This document shows positions 17,014-26,886 of a stretch of DNA of 64,000 bases, piece after piece (position 1 is the stretch's first letter; each line of letters begins with the position of its first letter). The position numbers were made by a program, and so were the translations under genes. A model generated the notes under the pieces. The model did not search any database, was not told where the DNA came from, and was given only the letters and a program-made list of their open reading frames with translations. Origin of the DNA: Paenibacillus sp. 37 (GTDB taxonomy: Bacteria > Bacillota > Bacilli > Paenibacillales > Paenibacillaceae); assembly GCF_008386395.1 (NCBI RefSeq), contig NZ_CP043761.1, positions 5,456,001 through 5,520,000 of the forward strand, in the 5' to 3' direction.

Positions 17014-17170
17014 CCCAAAAAACGAAAAACAGGATGTAGAACGGCGCTGCCCTAGCTGCTTACCATACTTATGTGATGAAAATATCTAGCTGAAAAATTT
17101 AAAAATACCCTGCTTCATTGATCCACGATTATATTTCCGGCCGGTTGACGGTCCATGACGAGGTGATTTG

Positions 17171-18307
17171 ATGTCCGATTTGCTTAGAACACCACTCTTC
17201 CCACTATATCAGCAATACGAAGGCGTACGGTGCATTGATTTTGGAGGCTGGGAGCTTCCGGTGCAATTTAGCGGAATTCAGAAAGAACATGAAGCGGTGC
17301 GTGAGCGTGCTGGACTATTCGATGTATCCCATATGGGCGAATTCACAGTACAGGGTGAGCAGGCTGAAGTTTTTTTGCAACAAATGACGACCAATGATGT
17401 GACCACGCTGGTTCCCGGTCAAGCCCAGTACACCCTGATGTGTTATCCAGATGGCGGTGTGGTGGACGATCTGCTCGTGTATAAGCTGGAAGATCAGCAT
17501 TATATGCTCGTGGTTAACGCCTCCAATATCAACAAGGATTGGGCGTGGCTGCAAGAGCACTTGATCCCTGGCGTAAACATGACCAACGATTCGGAGCAGA
17601 CGGCGCTGCTCGCCTTGCAAGGTCCACTGGCTGTAGACATTATCGGAAAAGTTACAGATACAGATGTCTCCACGATTGAACCGTTTCGTTTTGTGCAGGA
17701 TGCCGAAGTCTGTGGAGTAAAATTGCTGTTGTCCCGTACCGGTTATACCGGTGAAGATGGCTTTGAACTATATATTCCAGCAGATCAGGCCGCTACCGTC
17801 TGGAACGGATTAATGCAAGCCGGTGAAGGTCACGGACTGGTGCCAACCGGACTTGGTGCCCGGGATACATTGCGCTTTGAAGCCAAGCTGCCTCTGTATG
17901 GACAGGAATTATCTGCAACGATCTCTCCGCTAGAAGCTGGCGTTGGTATGTTTGTGAAACTAAATGCCGGACCTTTTATCGGACACGAAGCCTTGTTACA
18001 GCAAAAAAATGACGGGCCTGCCCGCAAACTGGTCGGCATCGAAGTGCTGGAGCGCGGTATTCCTCGCCCCCACTATCCGATTTACGCCGAAGGCGTACAG
18101 ATCGGTGAAGTGACAACAGGCACGCAATCACCTACATTGAAGCGTAATCTGGGGCTTGCCCTCATCGACAGCAAATACGCTGCGCTGGGAACTCCGCTTG
18201 AGATTGAGATCCGAGGGAAGAAACTAAAAGCCGAGGTCGTGAAGACCCCTTTTCATAAACGGACACGTACGTCTAAGACACCTACTCAAGGAGCTGATCA
18301 AGCATGA
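17171..18307 (+). CDS. gcvT: aminomethyltransferase, glycine cleavage T protein
   Basis: A 378-residue tetrahydrofolate-dependent enzyme that transfers the methylene group from aminomethylated GcvH to THF and releases ammonia. Recognisable segments are [58 protein letters not shown] and the C-terminal [22 protein letters not shown] 17171 follows GAGGTG by 5 bases; a TTG one codon earlier is possible. It overlaps gcvPA by four bases. Expression is governed by the glycine riboswitch upstream. Confidence 0.96.
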   Translation: MSDLLRTPLFPLYQQYEGVRCIDFGGWELPVQFSGIQKEHEAVRERAGLFDVSHMGEFTVQGEQAEVFLQQMTTNDVTTLVPGQAQYTLMCYPDGGVVDDLLVYKLEDQHYMLVVNASNINKDWAWLQEHLIPGVNMTNDSEQTALLALQGPLAVDIIGKVTDTDVSTIEPFRFVQDAEVCGVKLLLSRTGYTGEDGFELYIPADQAATVWNGLMQAGEGHGLVPTGLGARDTLRFEAKLPLYGQELSATISPLEAGVGMFVKLNAGPFIGHEALLQQKNDGPARKLVGIEVLERGIPRPHYPIYAEGVQIGEVTTGTQSPTLKRNLGLALIDSKYAALGTPLEIEIRGKKLKAEVVKTPFHKRTRTSKTPTQGADQA

Positions 18308-19659
18308 GCAAGCACCGTTACATTCCCATGACTGAACAAGATCAGAGCGCCATGCTCGCAACCATCGGTGTGGATACGCTGGAGAAACTGTTCCAGGACA
18401 TTCCTCAGGAGATTCGTTATCAGGGCGAGCTGCCCGTATCATCCAAACTCGATGAGTATGCGCTGACACGGCACATGTCCAAACAAGCTGGTGCCAACGC
18501 CAATTTCGAAACACACGCCAGCTTCCTCGGCGCAGGCATATACGATCATCATGTTCCTTCCGTCATCAATCATGTCATTTCCCGTTCCGAGTTCTACACT
18601 GCTTACACACCTTATCAGCCTGAGATCAGCCAAGGTGAACTACAGGCCATTTTCGAATTTCAATCCTACATCTGTGAATTAACCGGTATGGCTGTAGCCA
18701 ATGCCAGTATGTATGACGGTGCAACCGCCTTTGCTGAAGCAGGTAATCTGACCGCAGCGGCAACTCGTCGCAAACAACTCATCGTATCCCGTACCGTTCA
18801 TCCGGAAGCCCGCCAGGTATTGCAGGCATATGCGCACGGACTCCGTCTGGAGATTGTCGAGATTGGTTATAAGGATGGCGTCACGGACTGGGATGCCTTG
18901 CAAGCCGCCATATCGGACGATACCGCTGCTGTCATGATCCAGAGTCCGAACTTCTTTGGTGCCGTGGAAAATGTGAAGCAGGCTGCCGACCTCGTGCATG
19001 CGCACAAGGGCCTACTCGTTGTAAGTGCTAACCCGCTATCGCTGGGTCTGCTGGAAGCCCCAGGCAAGCTGGGTGCCGACATCGTTGTTGGTGATGCGCA
19101 GCCCCTCGGCATCGCCGCTTCACTCGGCGGCCCAACATGCGGATATTTCGCCGTATCCCAGCCTCATATGCGCCGAATTCCTGGCCGAATTGTAGGCCAG
19201 ACCAAGGATCGCAACGGAAAACGTGGATTTGTACTCACACTGCAAGCACGTGAACAGCATATCCGCCGCGAAAAGGCGACATCCAACATCTGTTCCAACC
19301 AGGCTTTGCTTGCACTCAGCGCATCTGTGTATATGTCCATCATGGGGAAACAAGGCATGATCGATGTCGCGGATCTGAATCTGCAAAAGAGTCATTACAC
19401 CCTGAATACATTAACTGCGATTCCTGGAGTTAGCCTTACTTTTAATGCACCCACATTTAATGAGTTTGTTATTAAACTTCCTGAAGGAACCGATGTGGAT
19501 GCTCTTCAACTGAAACTGCTGGATGCAGGCTTCATTGGTGGTTACGAACTCGGACGTGATTATCCGGAGCTTGCCGGACATATGCTGATTGCTGTTACCG
19601 AACGACGCAGTAAGGAAGAGATTGACGAATTCGCACGAGCATTGGAGGGATCGCTGTGA
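18304..19659 (+). CDS. gcvPA: glycine dehydrogenase (decarboxylating) subunit 1
   Basis: A 451-residue N-terminal half of the split P protein. It starts [31 protein letters not shown] and includes [43 protein letters not shown], typical of GcvPA. With GcvPB it forms the PLP enzyme that decarboxylates glycine and loads the aminomethyl group on GcvH. This subunit lacks the PLP lysine, which is on GcvPB. Four-base overlaps with gcvT upstream and gcvPB downstream show one operon with coupled translation. Confidence 0.96.
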   Translation: MSKHRYIPMTEQDQSAMLATIGVDTLEKLFQDIPQEIRYQGELPVSSKLDEYALTRHMSKQAGANANFETHASFLGAGIYDHHVPSVINHVISRSEFYTAYTPYQPEISQGELQAIFEFQSYICELTGMAVANASMYDGATAFAEAGNLTAAATRRKQLIVSRTVHPEARQVLQAYAHGLRLEIVEIGYKDGVTDWDALQAAISDDTAAVMIQSPNFFGAVENVKQAADLVHAHKGLLVVSANPLSLGLLEAPGKLGADIVVGDAQPLGIAASLGGPTCGYFAVSQPHMRRIPGRIVGQTKDRNGKRGFVLTLQAREQHIRREKATSNICSNQALLALSASVYMSIMGKQGMIDVADLNLQKSHYTLNTLTAIPGVSLTFNAPTFNEFVIKLPEGTDVDALQLKLLDAGFIGGYELGRDYPELAGHMLIAVTERRSKEEIDEFARALEGSL

Positions 19660-21233
19660 CTCAGGAAACGACGACAACGACAACACCGGCACAAGGACAA
19701 TCGGAAACAGGCACCTCTTTCTCTACTTCGTCTAAACCTGAGACGGATACAACATTCAGTGCACAGACCCTATCTCCTGCTCCGGAACAATCATTGATTT
19801 TTGAACTCAGTAGCCCTGGACGTGTCGCTTATTCCTTGCCAGAATGTGACGTTCCTCGTCAGGCTGCCGATACGTTGATTCCCCGGGAAATGCTCCGTTC
19901 GGAAGCAGCGGCACTACCGGAAGTGTTCGAGGTAGATGTTATCAGGCACTATACTGCGTTGTCCCGCCGTAACTTCGGCGTAGATAACGGATTCTATCCA
20001 CTGGGCTCCTGTACGATGAAATACAATCCAAAGATTAATGAGGACGTGGCCCGTTACAATGGATTCGCCAAAATCCATCCGTACCAGCATGAATCCAGCA
20101 TTCAAGGTGCACTTGAACTGTTGTATACGTTGCAAAACGACCTTGCAGGTCTGACAGGTATGGACGCTGTGACCCTGCAACCAGCAGCTGGTGCTCATGG
20201 AGAATGGACTGGACTCATGATGATTCGTGCCTACCACGAAGGTCGTGGCGAACAACGTACCAAAGTCATCGTGCCCGATTCTTCGCATGGTACCAACCCA
20301 GCAAGTGCTACCGTTGCAGGATTTGAAACTGTGACGATTCCATCCCGCGCAGATGGACTGGTCGATCTGGACGCGCTCCGTGCAGCCGTCGGTTCGGATA
20401 CGGCAGCATTGATGCTCACAAACCCAAATACACTTGGTTTGTTCGAGAAAGACATTCAGGAGATTGCATCCATCGTACACCAGGCTGGTGGCTTGTTGTA
20501 TTACGATGGCGCGAACTCCAATGCCATTATGGGCATTACCCGTCCGGGTGATATGGGCTTTGACGTGGTGCATCTGAACTTGCACAAAACGATGAGTACA
20601 CCTCATGGCGGTGGTGGACCTGGCGCCGGACCAGTCGGTGTGAAGAGTCGCCTGATCCCGTTCCTGCCTAAACCGATGGTGATCAAAAATGATGACGGTA
20701 TGTATGCATTCGATCGTGAAGGCGATCAATCCATTGGCCGGGTGAAAGCCTACTACGGTAACTTCGGTATATTGGTACGTGCCTATGCCTACATTCGCAC
20801 CTATGGACCGGAAGGATTGCGCCGTGTGTCTGAATGTGCGGTACTGAATGCCAACTATATGATGGCCCGCCTCGCACCATACTACGAGATTCCGTATCCG
20901 GGTGTATGCAAACATGAATTTGTCATGTCTGGTCGGGGTTTGAAGCAATATGGTGTGCGCACACTTGACGTTGCCAAACGATTGCTTGATTTTGGATATC
21001 ATCCACCTACGGTGTACTTCCCGCTCAACGTTGAGGAATGCATCATGATCGAGCCGACGGAAACCGAAAGCAAAGAAACACTGGATGGGTTCATTGATAC
21101 GATGATTCGGATTGCCAAAGAAGCGGAAGAGACACCAGAGTTGGTACTCAACGCACCTTACGGAACACCAGTCACTCGTCTTGATGAGACCACTGCCGCC
21201 CGCAAACCTGTACTCAACTGCGCATGCAGTTAA
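19656..21233 (+). CDS. gcvPB: glycine dehydrogenase (decarboxylating) subunit 2, with N-terminal extension
   Basis: A 525-residue PLP subunit of glycine decarboxylase. The PLP-binding lysine is in [20 protein letters not shown], and the family's usual start motif [17 protein letters not shown] is found at about residues 48-64. Before it lies a Thr/Ser/Gln-rich stretch of about 45 residues that most GcvPB proteins (about 490 residues) do not have. The GTG start at 19656 overlaps the gcvPA stop (GTGA). No better internal ATG with an RBS precedes the conserved part, so the tail is probably translated. A terminator follows at 21256. Confidence 0.94.
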   Translation: MTQETTTTTTPAQGQSETGTSFSTSSKPETDTTFSAQTLSPAPEQSLIFELSSPGRVAYSLPECDVPRQAADTLIPREMLRSEAAALPEVFEVDVIRHYTALSRRNFGVDNGFYPLGSCTMKYNPKINEDVARYNGFAKIHPYQHESSIQGALELLYTLQNDLAGLTGMDAVTLQPAAGAHGEWTGLMMIRAYHEGRGEQRTKVIVPDSSHGTNPASATVAGFETVTIPSRADGLVDLDALRAAVGSDTAALMLTNPNTLGLFEKDIQEIASIVHQAGGLLYYDGANSNAIMGITRPGDMGFDVVHLNLHKTMSTPHGGGGPGAGPVGVKSRLIPFLPKPMVIKNDDGMYAFDREGDQSIGRVKAYYGNFGILVRAYAYIRTYGPEGLRRVSECAVLNANYMMARLAPYYEIPYPGVCKHEFVMSGRGLKQYGVRTLDVAKRLLDFGYHPPTVYFPLNVEECIMIEPTETESKETLDGFIDTMIRIAKEAEETPELVLNAPYGTPVTRLDETTAARKPVLNCACS

Positions 21234-21255
21234 ACACTAAGTGAATTTCTAATCC

Positions 21256-21299
21256 ATGCTCTTGCTGATGTTAACTTACCCCAGCAAGAGCATTTTTTT
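21256..21299 (+). terminator. Rho-independent terminator after gcvPB
   Basis: ATGCTCTTGCTG (21256-21267) and CAGCAAGAGCAT (21282-21293) form a 12-bp stem followed by TTTTTT. Confidence 0.9.
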
Positions 21300-21353
21300 G
21301 CCTAGACATTACAGGGTCTTTCTCCTCGTACTCCCCTCCTATACATTCGCGCA

Positions 21354-21394
21354 ACAAAAAAAGCCGATATCCACAATGAATCGCGGATACCGGC
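21354..21394 (-). terminator. Rho-independent terminator after ptsI
   Basis: On the minus strand GCCGGTATCCGC pairs with GTGGATATCGGC (one or two mismatches), followed by TTTTTTTGTTG. It ends the ptsG-ptsH-ptsI transcript. Confidence 0.85.
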
Positions 21395-21470
21395 AAAATT
21401 ACTGCACGACTGCAGCTTTTTATCGGAAAAAGAAACCCTTAAAATCGGGTGGAAACCCCGTAAAATTACA

Positions 21471-23183
21471 TTACGCTTGAATGCTTTGAACCAATTCAAC
21501 GACTTGTTCAGCCGTTTGCATATCCAGAGCTTTAGCAGCCAGTTCCTGCATATCCGCACGGGACAGCTTGGTGATCTGACTACGAGCTGGCAGGATGGAG
21601 GTTGCGCTCATGCTGAACTCATCCAATCCAAGACCAAGCAGCAATGGAATTGCTGTTTCGTCTCCTGCCATCTCACCACACATGCCAACCCATTTGCCTT
21701 CACGATGCGCAGCATCGATAACCATTTTAACCAAACGCAAAATGGCTGGGTTGTAAGGCTGGTACAGATAAGCCACTCGTTCGTTCATACGGTCAGCAGC
21801 CATTGTGTATTGAATCAGATCGTTCGTTCCGATACTGAAGAAATCCACTTCTTTGGCAAACTGATCTGCCAGAACTGCAGTCGAAGGAATTTCGACCATG
21901 ATTCCGAGTTGAATGCTGTCAGAAACAGCAATACCTTCAGCAACCAGCTTCTCTTTCTCTTCGAGCAAGACAGCTTTTGCTTCACGGAATTCACCAAGCG
22001 TTGCGATCATTGGGAACATGACACGCAGGTTTCCATGTACGCTTGCACGCAGCAATGCACGCAATTGTGTACGGAAGATATCCAGACGGTCCAGACACAG
22101 ACGAACTGCGCGGAAGCCGAGGAATGGATTCATTTCTTTTGGCAGATCCAGGTATGGAAGCTCTTTGTCTCCACCGATGTCGAGTGTACGAACAACGACA
22201 GGTTTGCCTTCCATTTTTTCCAGTACCGCTTTGTAAGCATTATACTGAATGTCTTCGGATGGAAGCTTGTCTCTGCCCATGTAAAGGAACTCGGTACGGT
22301 ACAGGCCTACAGCCTCGCCGCCGTTCTCCAGAACACCCGTTACATCATTGGGTGTACCGATGTTGGCTGCAAGTTCAACATGAACGTTATCCACCGTTAC
22401 CGTTGGCTCATCACGAAGTTTTCTCCACTCTGCACGTTGTGCATCATACTGTTCCTGTTTGGCACGGTATTCAGCAATAACTTCATCAGTAGGGTTAACC
22501 AGTACGTGACCATCCAGACCGTCAACAATGATCATATCGCCTTGTTTCGCTTGAGCCAAAATGTCCTTGGTTCCAACGACAGCAGGAATTTCAAGAGAGC
22601 GAGCCATGATCGCTGAGTGAGAAGTACGTCCACCAATGTTAGTTGCGAAACCTTTAACAAATTGGCGGTTCAATTGAGCCGTGTCGGAAGGTGTTAGATC
22701 CTCCGCAAGCACGATCACTTCTTCATTGATCTCAGCTGGACTCATGAAGTCGATACCAAGCAAGTGATTTAGCACACGTTTGGTAACGTCACGCATATCT
22801 GCAGCACGTTCCTGCAGGTAAGCACTCTTCATGTTCTCAAACATGGAGATAAATTGCGATGCCGTTTCGTTCAAAGCAAATTCTGCATTGATCATGTCAT
22901 CTGCAATTCTAGCTTTAACCGGATCAATCAATTCCGGGTCATTCAGAATGAGCAAATGCGAAGCAAAAATCTCAGCTTTTTTCTCGCCAAGCTCTTGTAA
23001 AGTGCGCTCTTTGATCGCCTCAAGCTCAGCCTGGGATTTACCCAGAGCTGAGTCGAGTTTCGCGATCTCTGCGTCAACGTCGTTGATTTGGCGTTTTTCT
23101 ACAGAGTAATCAGGATGCTCCAAGATAAACGCCTTGGCGATAGCAATACCCGCCGAAGCCGCGATCCCGGAGACATTAAGCAT
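21471..23183 (-). CDS. ptsI: phosphoenolpyruvate-protein phosphotransferase (Enzyme I)
   Basis: A 570-residue general PTS enzyme that autophosphorylates from PEP and donates phosphate to HPr. The active histidine is in [21 protein letters not shown], and the PEP-binding barrel shows [16 protein letters not shown] and [20 protein letters not shown]. Length matches the family. Its start overlaps the last 8 bases of ptsH in another frame, so translation is coupled. It energises the mannitol and glucose transporters encoded in this same window. Confidence 0.97.
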   Translation of the reverse strand: MLNVSGIAASAGIAIAKAFILEHPDYSVEKRQINDVDAEIAKLDSALGKSQAELEAIKERTLQELGEKKAEIFASHLLILNDPELIDPVKARIADDMINAEFALNETASQFISMFENMKSAYLQERAADMRDVTKRVLNHLLGIDFMSPAEINEEVIVLAEDLTPSDTAQLNRQFVKGFATNIGGRTSHSAIMARSLEIPAVVGTKDILAQAKQGDMIIVDGLDGHVLVNPTDEVIAEYRAKQEQYDAQRAEWRKLRDEPTVTVDNVHVELAANIGTPNDVTGVLENGGEAVGLYRTEFLYMGRDKLPSEDIQYNAYKAVLEKMEGKPVVVRTLDIGGDKELPYLDLPKEMNPFLGFRAVRLCLDRLDIFRTQLRALLRASVHGNLRVMFPMIATLGEFREAKAVLLEEKEKLVAEGIAVSDSIQLGIMVEIPSTAVLADQFAKEVDFFSIGTNDLIQYTMAADRMNERVAYLYQPYNPAILRLVKMVIDAAHREGKWVGMCGEMAGDETAIPLLLGLGLDEFSMSATSILPARSQITKLSRADMQELAAKALDMQTAEQVVELVQSIQA

Positions 23184-23451
23184 TAATTTCGCCCAACCCT
23201 TCGTTAACCATAACGTCAGTCAAAGCTTGAAGAGCTTCAGCTTCGCCTTCGCCTTCAACGATGATGCTGATAGTGTCGCCTTGTTCCAATCCGAGGGAAA
23301 GAACACCCAGAATAGATTTCAACGTTACTTTTTTACCGTTAGCTTCTGCAAAGGATTCTGCACCTTTGAATTTGTTTGCTGTATTTACCAGGGCTGTCGC
23401 CGGACGTGCGTGGATACCATCTTCGTCTGTAATTCTGAATGTTTGTTGCAT
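23176..23451 (-). CDS. ptsH: phosphocarrier protein HPr
   Basis: A 91-residue HPr. His14 in [12 protein letters not shown] is the EI-phosphorylated residue, and Ser46 in [13 protein letters not shown] is the HPr kinase site that makes HPr(Ser-P) the CcpA cofactor for catabolite repression. The ATG at 23451 is chosen by alignment of the [17 protein letters not shown] start; the upstream bases GTGAG give only a weak RBS. The gene follows ptsG by 77 bases with no terminator, as in the Bacillus ptsGHI operon. Confidence 0.96.
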   Translation of the reverse strand: MQQTFRITDEDGIHARPATALVNTANKFKGAESFAEANGKKVTLKSILGVLSLGLEQGDTISIIVEGEGEAEALQALTDVMVNEGLGEINA

Positions 23452-23528
23452 TACAATCATCTCACTTTCAGTAGTTTGGTTTAGGCATTGCATATATTTA
23501 CACTTGCTTGCCATCGTCGTAACACTTC

Positions 23529-25580
23529 TTATTTTATCTCAATGATTGGCTGTTCGCCAACTTTCAGCACTCCACTCTTCTTCAGAGTTACCGTGGAGCC
23601 CTCTGGCAGGTTGGTGAAAATAACTGGTGAAATGATCGAAGGTGCGTTTGCTTTGACATACTCCAGATCCACTTCCATAATCGGCTGACCTGCCGATACC
23701 AGATCACCTTCCTGTACCAGTACGTTAAAGCCTTGACCTTTCAACTTCACCGTATTAACACCTATATGAACAAGCACTTCCTTGCCACCATCGGACATGA
23801 TGCCCACGGCATGTTTGCTTGGAAATACATTAAACACTTTACCATACACAGGAGAAGTTATCGTACCATCATGTGGCAAAATTGCGAATCCATCACCTGT
23901 CATTTTCTCAGCAAAGACCGGATCAGGTACGTTTGTAATGTCCAGTAATTCACCATTAACTGGCATGACAATATCCTCAGCAACGATGCGCTCGCCTTGC
24001 TCACCTTGTGCCTTCTCCTCTTCAGGAGTTGGTTTGGCAGCTGCTGGCGTTGGTGCTGGTGTTCGTCCTGCAATAATATCCTGCATTTGAGATTTGATCG
24101 TGTCGGAACGTGTTCCGAAGATGGCTTGAACATTATTACCCACTTCAAGTACACCAGATGCACCCAATTGTTTCAAACGATCTTTTTTCACATTGGATTT
24201 CTCATTAACTTCAATCCGCAAACGAGTAATACAAGCGTCCAGATGTTTGATATTCTCTTTGCCACCAAAAGCTTCAAGAATGTTATGGGGCAGATCATCT
24301 GTTGAACCAGAGCCTCCGCCAGATTCGGTTTCAGGCGTTGCATCCTCTCGTCCAGGTGTTTTGAGATTGAATTTGCGAATGATAAACCGGAAACCGAAGT
24401 AATAGATCACCGCAAGAATCAATCCGACAATAATAACGTCCCACCAAGGTGTACGGTTCGGAATAATCCCGAAGATCAGGAAGTCAATGAACCCACCGGA
24501 GAAGGTCATACCGATCTTTACACCCAGAATCTGCATGGTCATGAAAGACAAACCTGCAAAGATACAGTGTACTGCAAACAAGATTGGTGCTACGAACAGG
24601 AACGAGAACTCAAGCGGCTCTGTAATCCCTGTCAGGAACGAGGTCAGCGCAGCTGAACCCATGATCCCTGCAACATACTTTTTGTGCTCCGGTCTTGCTT
24701 CATGGTACATCGCAAGTGCCGCTGCTGGCAAACCAAACATCATGAACGGGAATTTACCAACTTGGAATGTTCCTGCTGTTAGAGCAACGCCATCACGTAA
24801 CTGGCTGAAGAAAATCTTCTGATCCCCACGAATAACATCTCCGGCTTTATTCACATACTCACCAAACTCAAACCAGAATGGGGAGTAGAAAATGTGATGC
24901 AAACCGAACGGAATCAATGACCGTTCCACAACTCCAAAGATGAACGCCGACAAGGTCGGACTTGTATCTACCATGAAGTGAGATACAGCATTCAGTCCAT
25001 TTTGAATCGGAGGCCAGATAATCACAAGAAGCAATCCGATTACAAGGGATACTACCGATGTGATAATCGGTACAAATCGTTTACCTGCAAAGAAACCCAG
25101 GTAGGACGGCAGTTCGATTTTGAAAAATCGATTGTAACACAGCGCGGCGGCAATACCTATGATTATACCTCCGAACACGCCTGTACTTAATGTTGGGATA
25201 CCCAAGATGCTGGCATAACCCGGTACTTCACCGATCATTGCCGGAGTAACACCTACCGCAGATCCTAATGTAACATTCATGACCAGGTAACCGATGATCG
25301 CTGCAAGACCTGCAACGCCTTCGCCACCAGCCAATCCGACAGCTACACCTACAGCGAACAGCAATGCCAGATTATCGAATACGATCTGACCTGCGTTCAT
25401 CATAATTGTTGCGATCGAGTTCACCCAAGGGGTGTCGAGCGCCGTTACATATTGCAAGAAATCTGGATTAACCAACATGTTACCAATTCCGAGCAGCAAA
25501 CCTGCCGCAGGTAGAATGGCTACAGGCAGCATGAGAGCTTTACCTACTCTTTGCAATACACCAAAAAGCTTTTTGAACAT
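23529..25580 (-). CDS. ptsG: PTS glucose transporter EIICBA
   Basis: A 683-residue membrane permease with domains in the order EIIC (about 1-400, starting FKKLFGVLQRVGKALMLPVAILPAAG), EIIB with the phosphocysteine in HLDACITRLRIEV near residue 450, an Ala/Pro-rich linker, and EIIA with its histidine in VLVHIGVNTVKLKGQGF near residue 603. The EIIC contains the conserved GITEPLEFSFLF loop. It imports and phosphorylates glucose. Expression is controlled by a leader terminator and RAT element upstream, the target of GlcT, whose gene lies just before it. It is first in the ptsG-H-I operon. Confidence 0.96.
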   Translation of the reverse strand: MFKKLFGVLQRVGKALMLPVAILPAAGLLLGIGNMLVNPDFLQYVTALDTPWVNSIATIMMNAGQIVFDNLALLFAVGVAVGLAGGEGVAGLAAIIGYLVMNVTLGSAVGVTPAMIGEVPGYASILGIPTLSTGVFGGIIIGIAAALCYNRFFKIELPSYLGFFAGKRFVPIITSVVSLVIGLLLVIIWPPIQNGLNAVSHFMVDTSPTLSAFIFGVVERSLIPFGLHHIFYSPFWFEFGEYVNKAGDVIRGDQKIFFSQLRDGVALTAGTFQVGKFPFMMFGLPAAALAMYHEARPEHKKYVAGIMGSAALTSFLTGITEPLEFSFLFVAPILFAVHCIFAGLSFMTMQILGVKIGMTFSGGFIDFLIFGIIPNRTPWWDVIIVGLILAVIYYFGFRFIIRKFNLKTPGREDATPETESGGGSGSTDDLPHNILEAFGGKENIKHLDACITRLRIEVNEKSNVKKDRLKQLGASGVLEVGNNVQAIFGTRSDTIKSQMQDIIAGRTPAPTPAAAKPTPEEEKAQGEQGERIVAEDIVMPVNGELLDITNVPDPVFAEKMTGDGFAILPHDGTITSPVYGKVFNVFPSKHAVGIMSDGGKEVLVHIGVNTVKLKGQGFNVLVQEGDLVSAGQPIMEVDLEYVKANAPSIISPVIFTNLPEGSTVTLKKSGVLKVGEQPIIEIK

Positions 25581-25636
25581 CGCGTCGTTTCTCCCTTTCG
25601 TCTAATTTATATGTTGTGATGCAAGCAAGGGAACAC

Positions 25637-25733
25637 AAAAAAGGCATGAATTAATAAAGTAAACTGTGCCAACCTTGGGGTATAGCATACCCTGTACAAG
25701 GAAAGAACAATCACACTTTAATTAACTCATGCC
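25637..25733 (-). terminator. ptsG leader terminator (GlcT-controlled)
   Basis: On the minus strand AGGCATGAGTTAATTAAAGTG (25733 downward) pairs imperfectly with TTTACTTTATTAATTCATGCC, followed by TTTTTTGTG. The 5' strand overlaps the RAT element, the arrangement described for Bacillus ptsG. Confidence 0.85.
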
Positions 25734-25753
25734 TGATCGAGTCAGTAACACGT
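25724..25753 (-). promoter_or_regulatory. ribonucleic antiterminator (RAT) of ptsG
   Basis: The minus strand contains ACGTGTTACTGA followed by CTCGATCAGGCATGAGTT, which closely matches from memory the Bacillus subtilis ptsG RAT. The GlcT RNA-binding domain stabilises this hairpin and prevents the overlapping terminator when glucose is present. Confidence 0.85.
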
Positions 25754-25789
25754 CGCTTATGTTTATTCAGTTGCTTGATTACGGAAACC

Positions 25790-25818
25790 ATTGTAGCACC
25801 AGTTCTAATCTATTGCAA
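25790..25818 (-). promoter_or_regulatory. ptsG promoter
   Basis: Minus strand TTGCAA (25813-25818) and TACAAT (25790-25795) are 17 bases apart, upstream of the RAT element. A weak cre-like sequence (12 of 14, imperfect centre) overlaps the upstream side. Confidence 0.6.
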
Positions 25819-25866
25819 GCCTTTACACCAAAAAAATAAATTCCGCATTCCATCGCTGGAATGATC

Positions 25867-26721
25867 TCACTTATTCTCTTCTTCCTTCCGCTGATTCAGC
25901 CTTTGCAGATGAATGGTCAGATAACCTACCTCCGCAGGATAAACCGGCAGTTTCAGTCTTTTCTCCATTACTTTGGTCAGTTTCCATGCAAGCGAGTACA
26001 TTTCGGGATACTCCAACTTAAGCAGGGAATCCAACTTATGGAGTTCTTCCACTTTGTCTCCACGGCGAACACGCTCAAGGGCGAAACGAAGATGAGTCAG
26101 CAAACGAGAGTAATCAAGCGATTCCGCTTCAAACGAATAATCGAGTTGATCAGACACCAGGTTCACCAAATCAGTGATCAATTGTGAATGCTCACGTACC
26201 TGGGATATATTTTGATTGGTCATTGCGCTATAGATATGGAGGGCAACAAAACCAATCTCGTCCATCCCCAGATCTACACCCATTTTCTCTTTGATCAGAC
26301 GAACAGCGTATTCTCCCATTCGATATTCTTCAGGATAAATTTCGCGGGTTTCATATAAAAATGGATTTTGTATGATAATGCCCTGCTCCTTGCGTTTTAA
26401 CGCGAAAGAAATGTGATCGGTTAATGCAATATGGATATGTTCATTCAGAGGAACGTCCGTACGCTCTGCAATATACGTAATAACTTCGTTAATGATCTCG
26501 ATCAGTGCTTCATCCACCTGTGGAAGAAGCTGTTTGTACTGCTCTTGCTCCTGCTGGTTTTTCAAAATAAACATTTTCTCCACAGCCATCAATGGAATGT
26601 GATCACTCGGTTTTCGGTTAAAGCCAATGCCTTTACCAATAACAACGACTTCCCCGTGTTCTGGATGCTGTGCAATGATTACATTATTATTTAGCGCTTT
26701 ATCTACATGCAGGCTGCTCAT
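25867..26721 (-). CDS. glcT: BglG-family antiterminator controlling ptsG
   Basis: A 284-residue antiterminator with an N-terminal RNA-binding domain (about 1-60: ALNNNVIIAQHPEHGEVVVIGKGIGF) and two PTS regulation domains. PRD1 carries HIHIALTDHISFALKR, PRD2 carries GMDEIGFVALHIYSAM. In Bacillus, EII-Glc phosphorylates PRD1 and inactivates GlcT when glucose is absent. Its position directly upstream of ptsG, and the RAT found between the two genes, identify it as GlcT. ATG 26721 has GAGGTG 6 bases upstream; the GTG at 26730 lies inside that RBS. A set of TCACACC repeats lies just before the RBS. Confidence 0.94.
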   Translation of the reverse strand: MSSLHVDKALNNNVIIAQHPEHGEVVVIGKGIGFNRKPSDHIPLMAVEKMFILKNQQEQEQYKQLLPQVDEALIEIINEVITYIAERTDVPLNEHIHIALTDHISFALKRKEQGIIIQNPFLYETREIYPEEYRMGEYAVRLIKEKMGVDLGMDEIGFVALHIYSAMTNQNISQVREHSQLITDLVNLVSDQLDYSFEAESLDYSRLLTHLRFALERVRRGDKVEELHKLDSLLKLEYPEMYSLAWKLTKVMEKRLKLPVYPAEVGYLTIHLQRLNQRKEEENK

Positions 26722-26737
26722 TGTTTGCACCTCTTTT

Positions 26738-26769
26738 TCACACCATCTTAGGTGTGATTAAGTCACACC
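26738..26769. promoter_or_regulatory. triple TCACACC/GGTGTGA repeat before glcT
   Basis: TCACACC (26738-26744), GGTGTGA (26751-26757) and TCACACC (26763-26769) alternate, giving two overlapping dyads with spacers of 6 and 5 bases. They lie 17-48 bases upstream of the glcT ATG. It could be an operator or an mRNA hairpin over the RBS; no known regulator is assigned. Confidence 0.4.
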
Positions 26770-26781
26770 CTGTTACGAACG

Positions 26782-26818
26782 AAAAGACACCCGGAGCGGG
26801 CAAACCGCGCCGGACGTC
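26782..26818 (-). terminator. Rho-independent terminator after the flotillin gene
   Basis: Minus strand GACGTCCGGCGCGG pairs with CCGCTCCGGGTGTC (two mismatches) and is followed by TTTTCGTTCG, 70 to 105 bases after the flotillin stop. Confidence 0.65.
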
Positions 26819-26886
26819 TCGCTTAAAAAGTAACAAAAATTCGTCTTAAGGTCAATAGAGTAACCATGCAAGATTCGAAGTGCTTC

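Noticed and set aside
19914..21002. 362-codon open frame opposite gcvPB
   Set aside because: Antisense shadow of a highly conserved gene.
21477..22616. 379-codon open frame opposite ptsI
   Set aside because: Antisense shadow; repeated Cys/His/Gln and no start context.
26751..26769. FNR/CRP box reading of the glcT dyad
   Set aside because: Spacer between TGTGA and TCACA is 5, not 6, so the family consensus is not met; kept as an unknown dyad.
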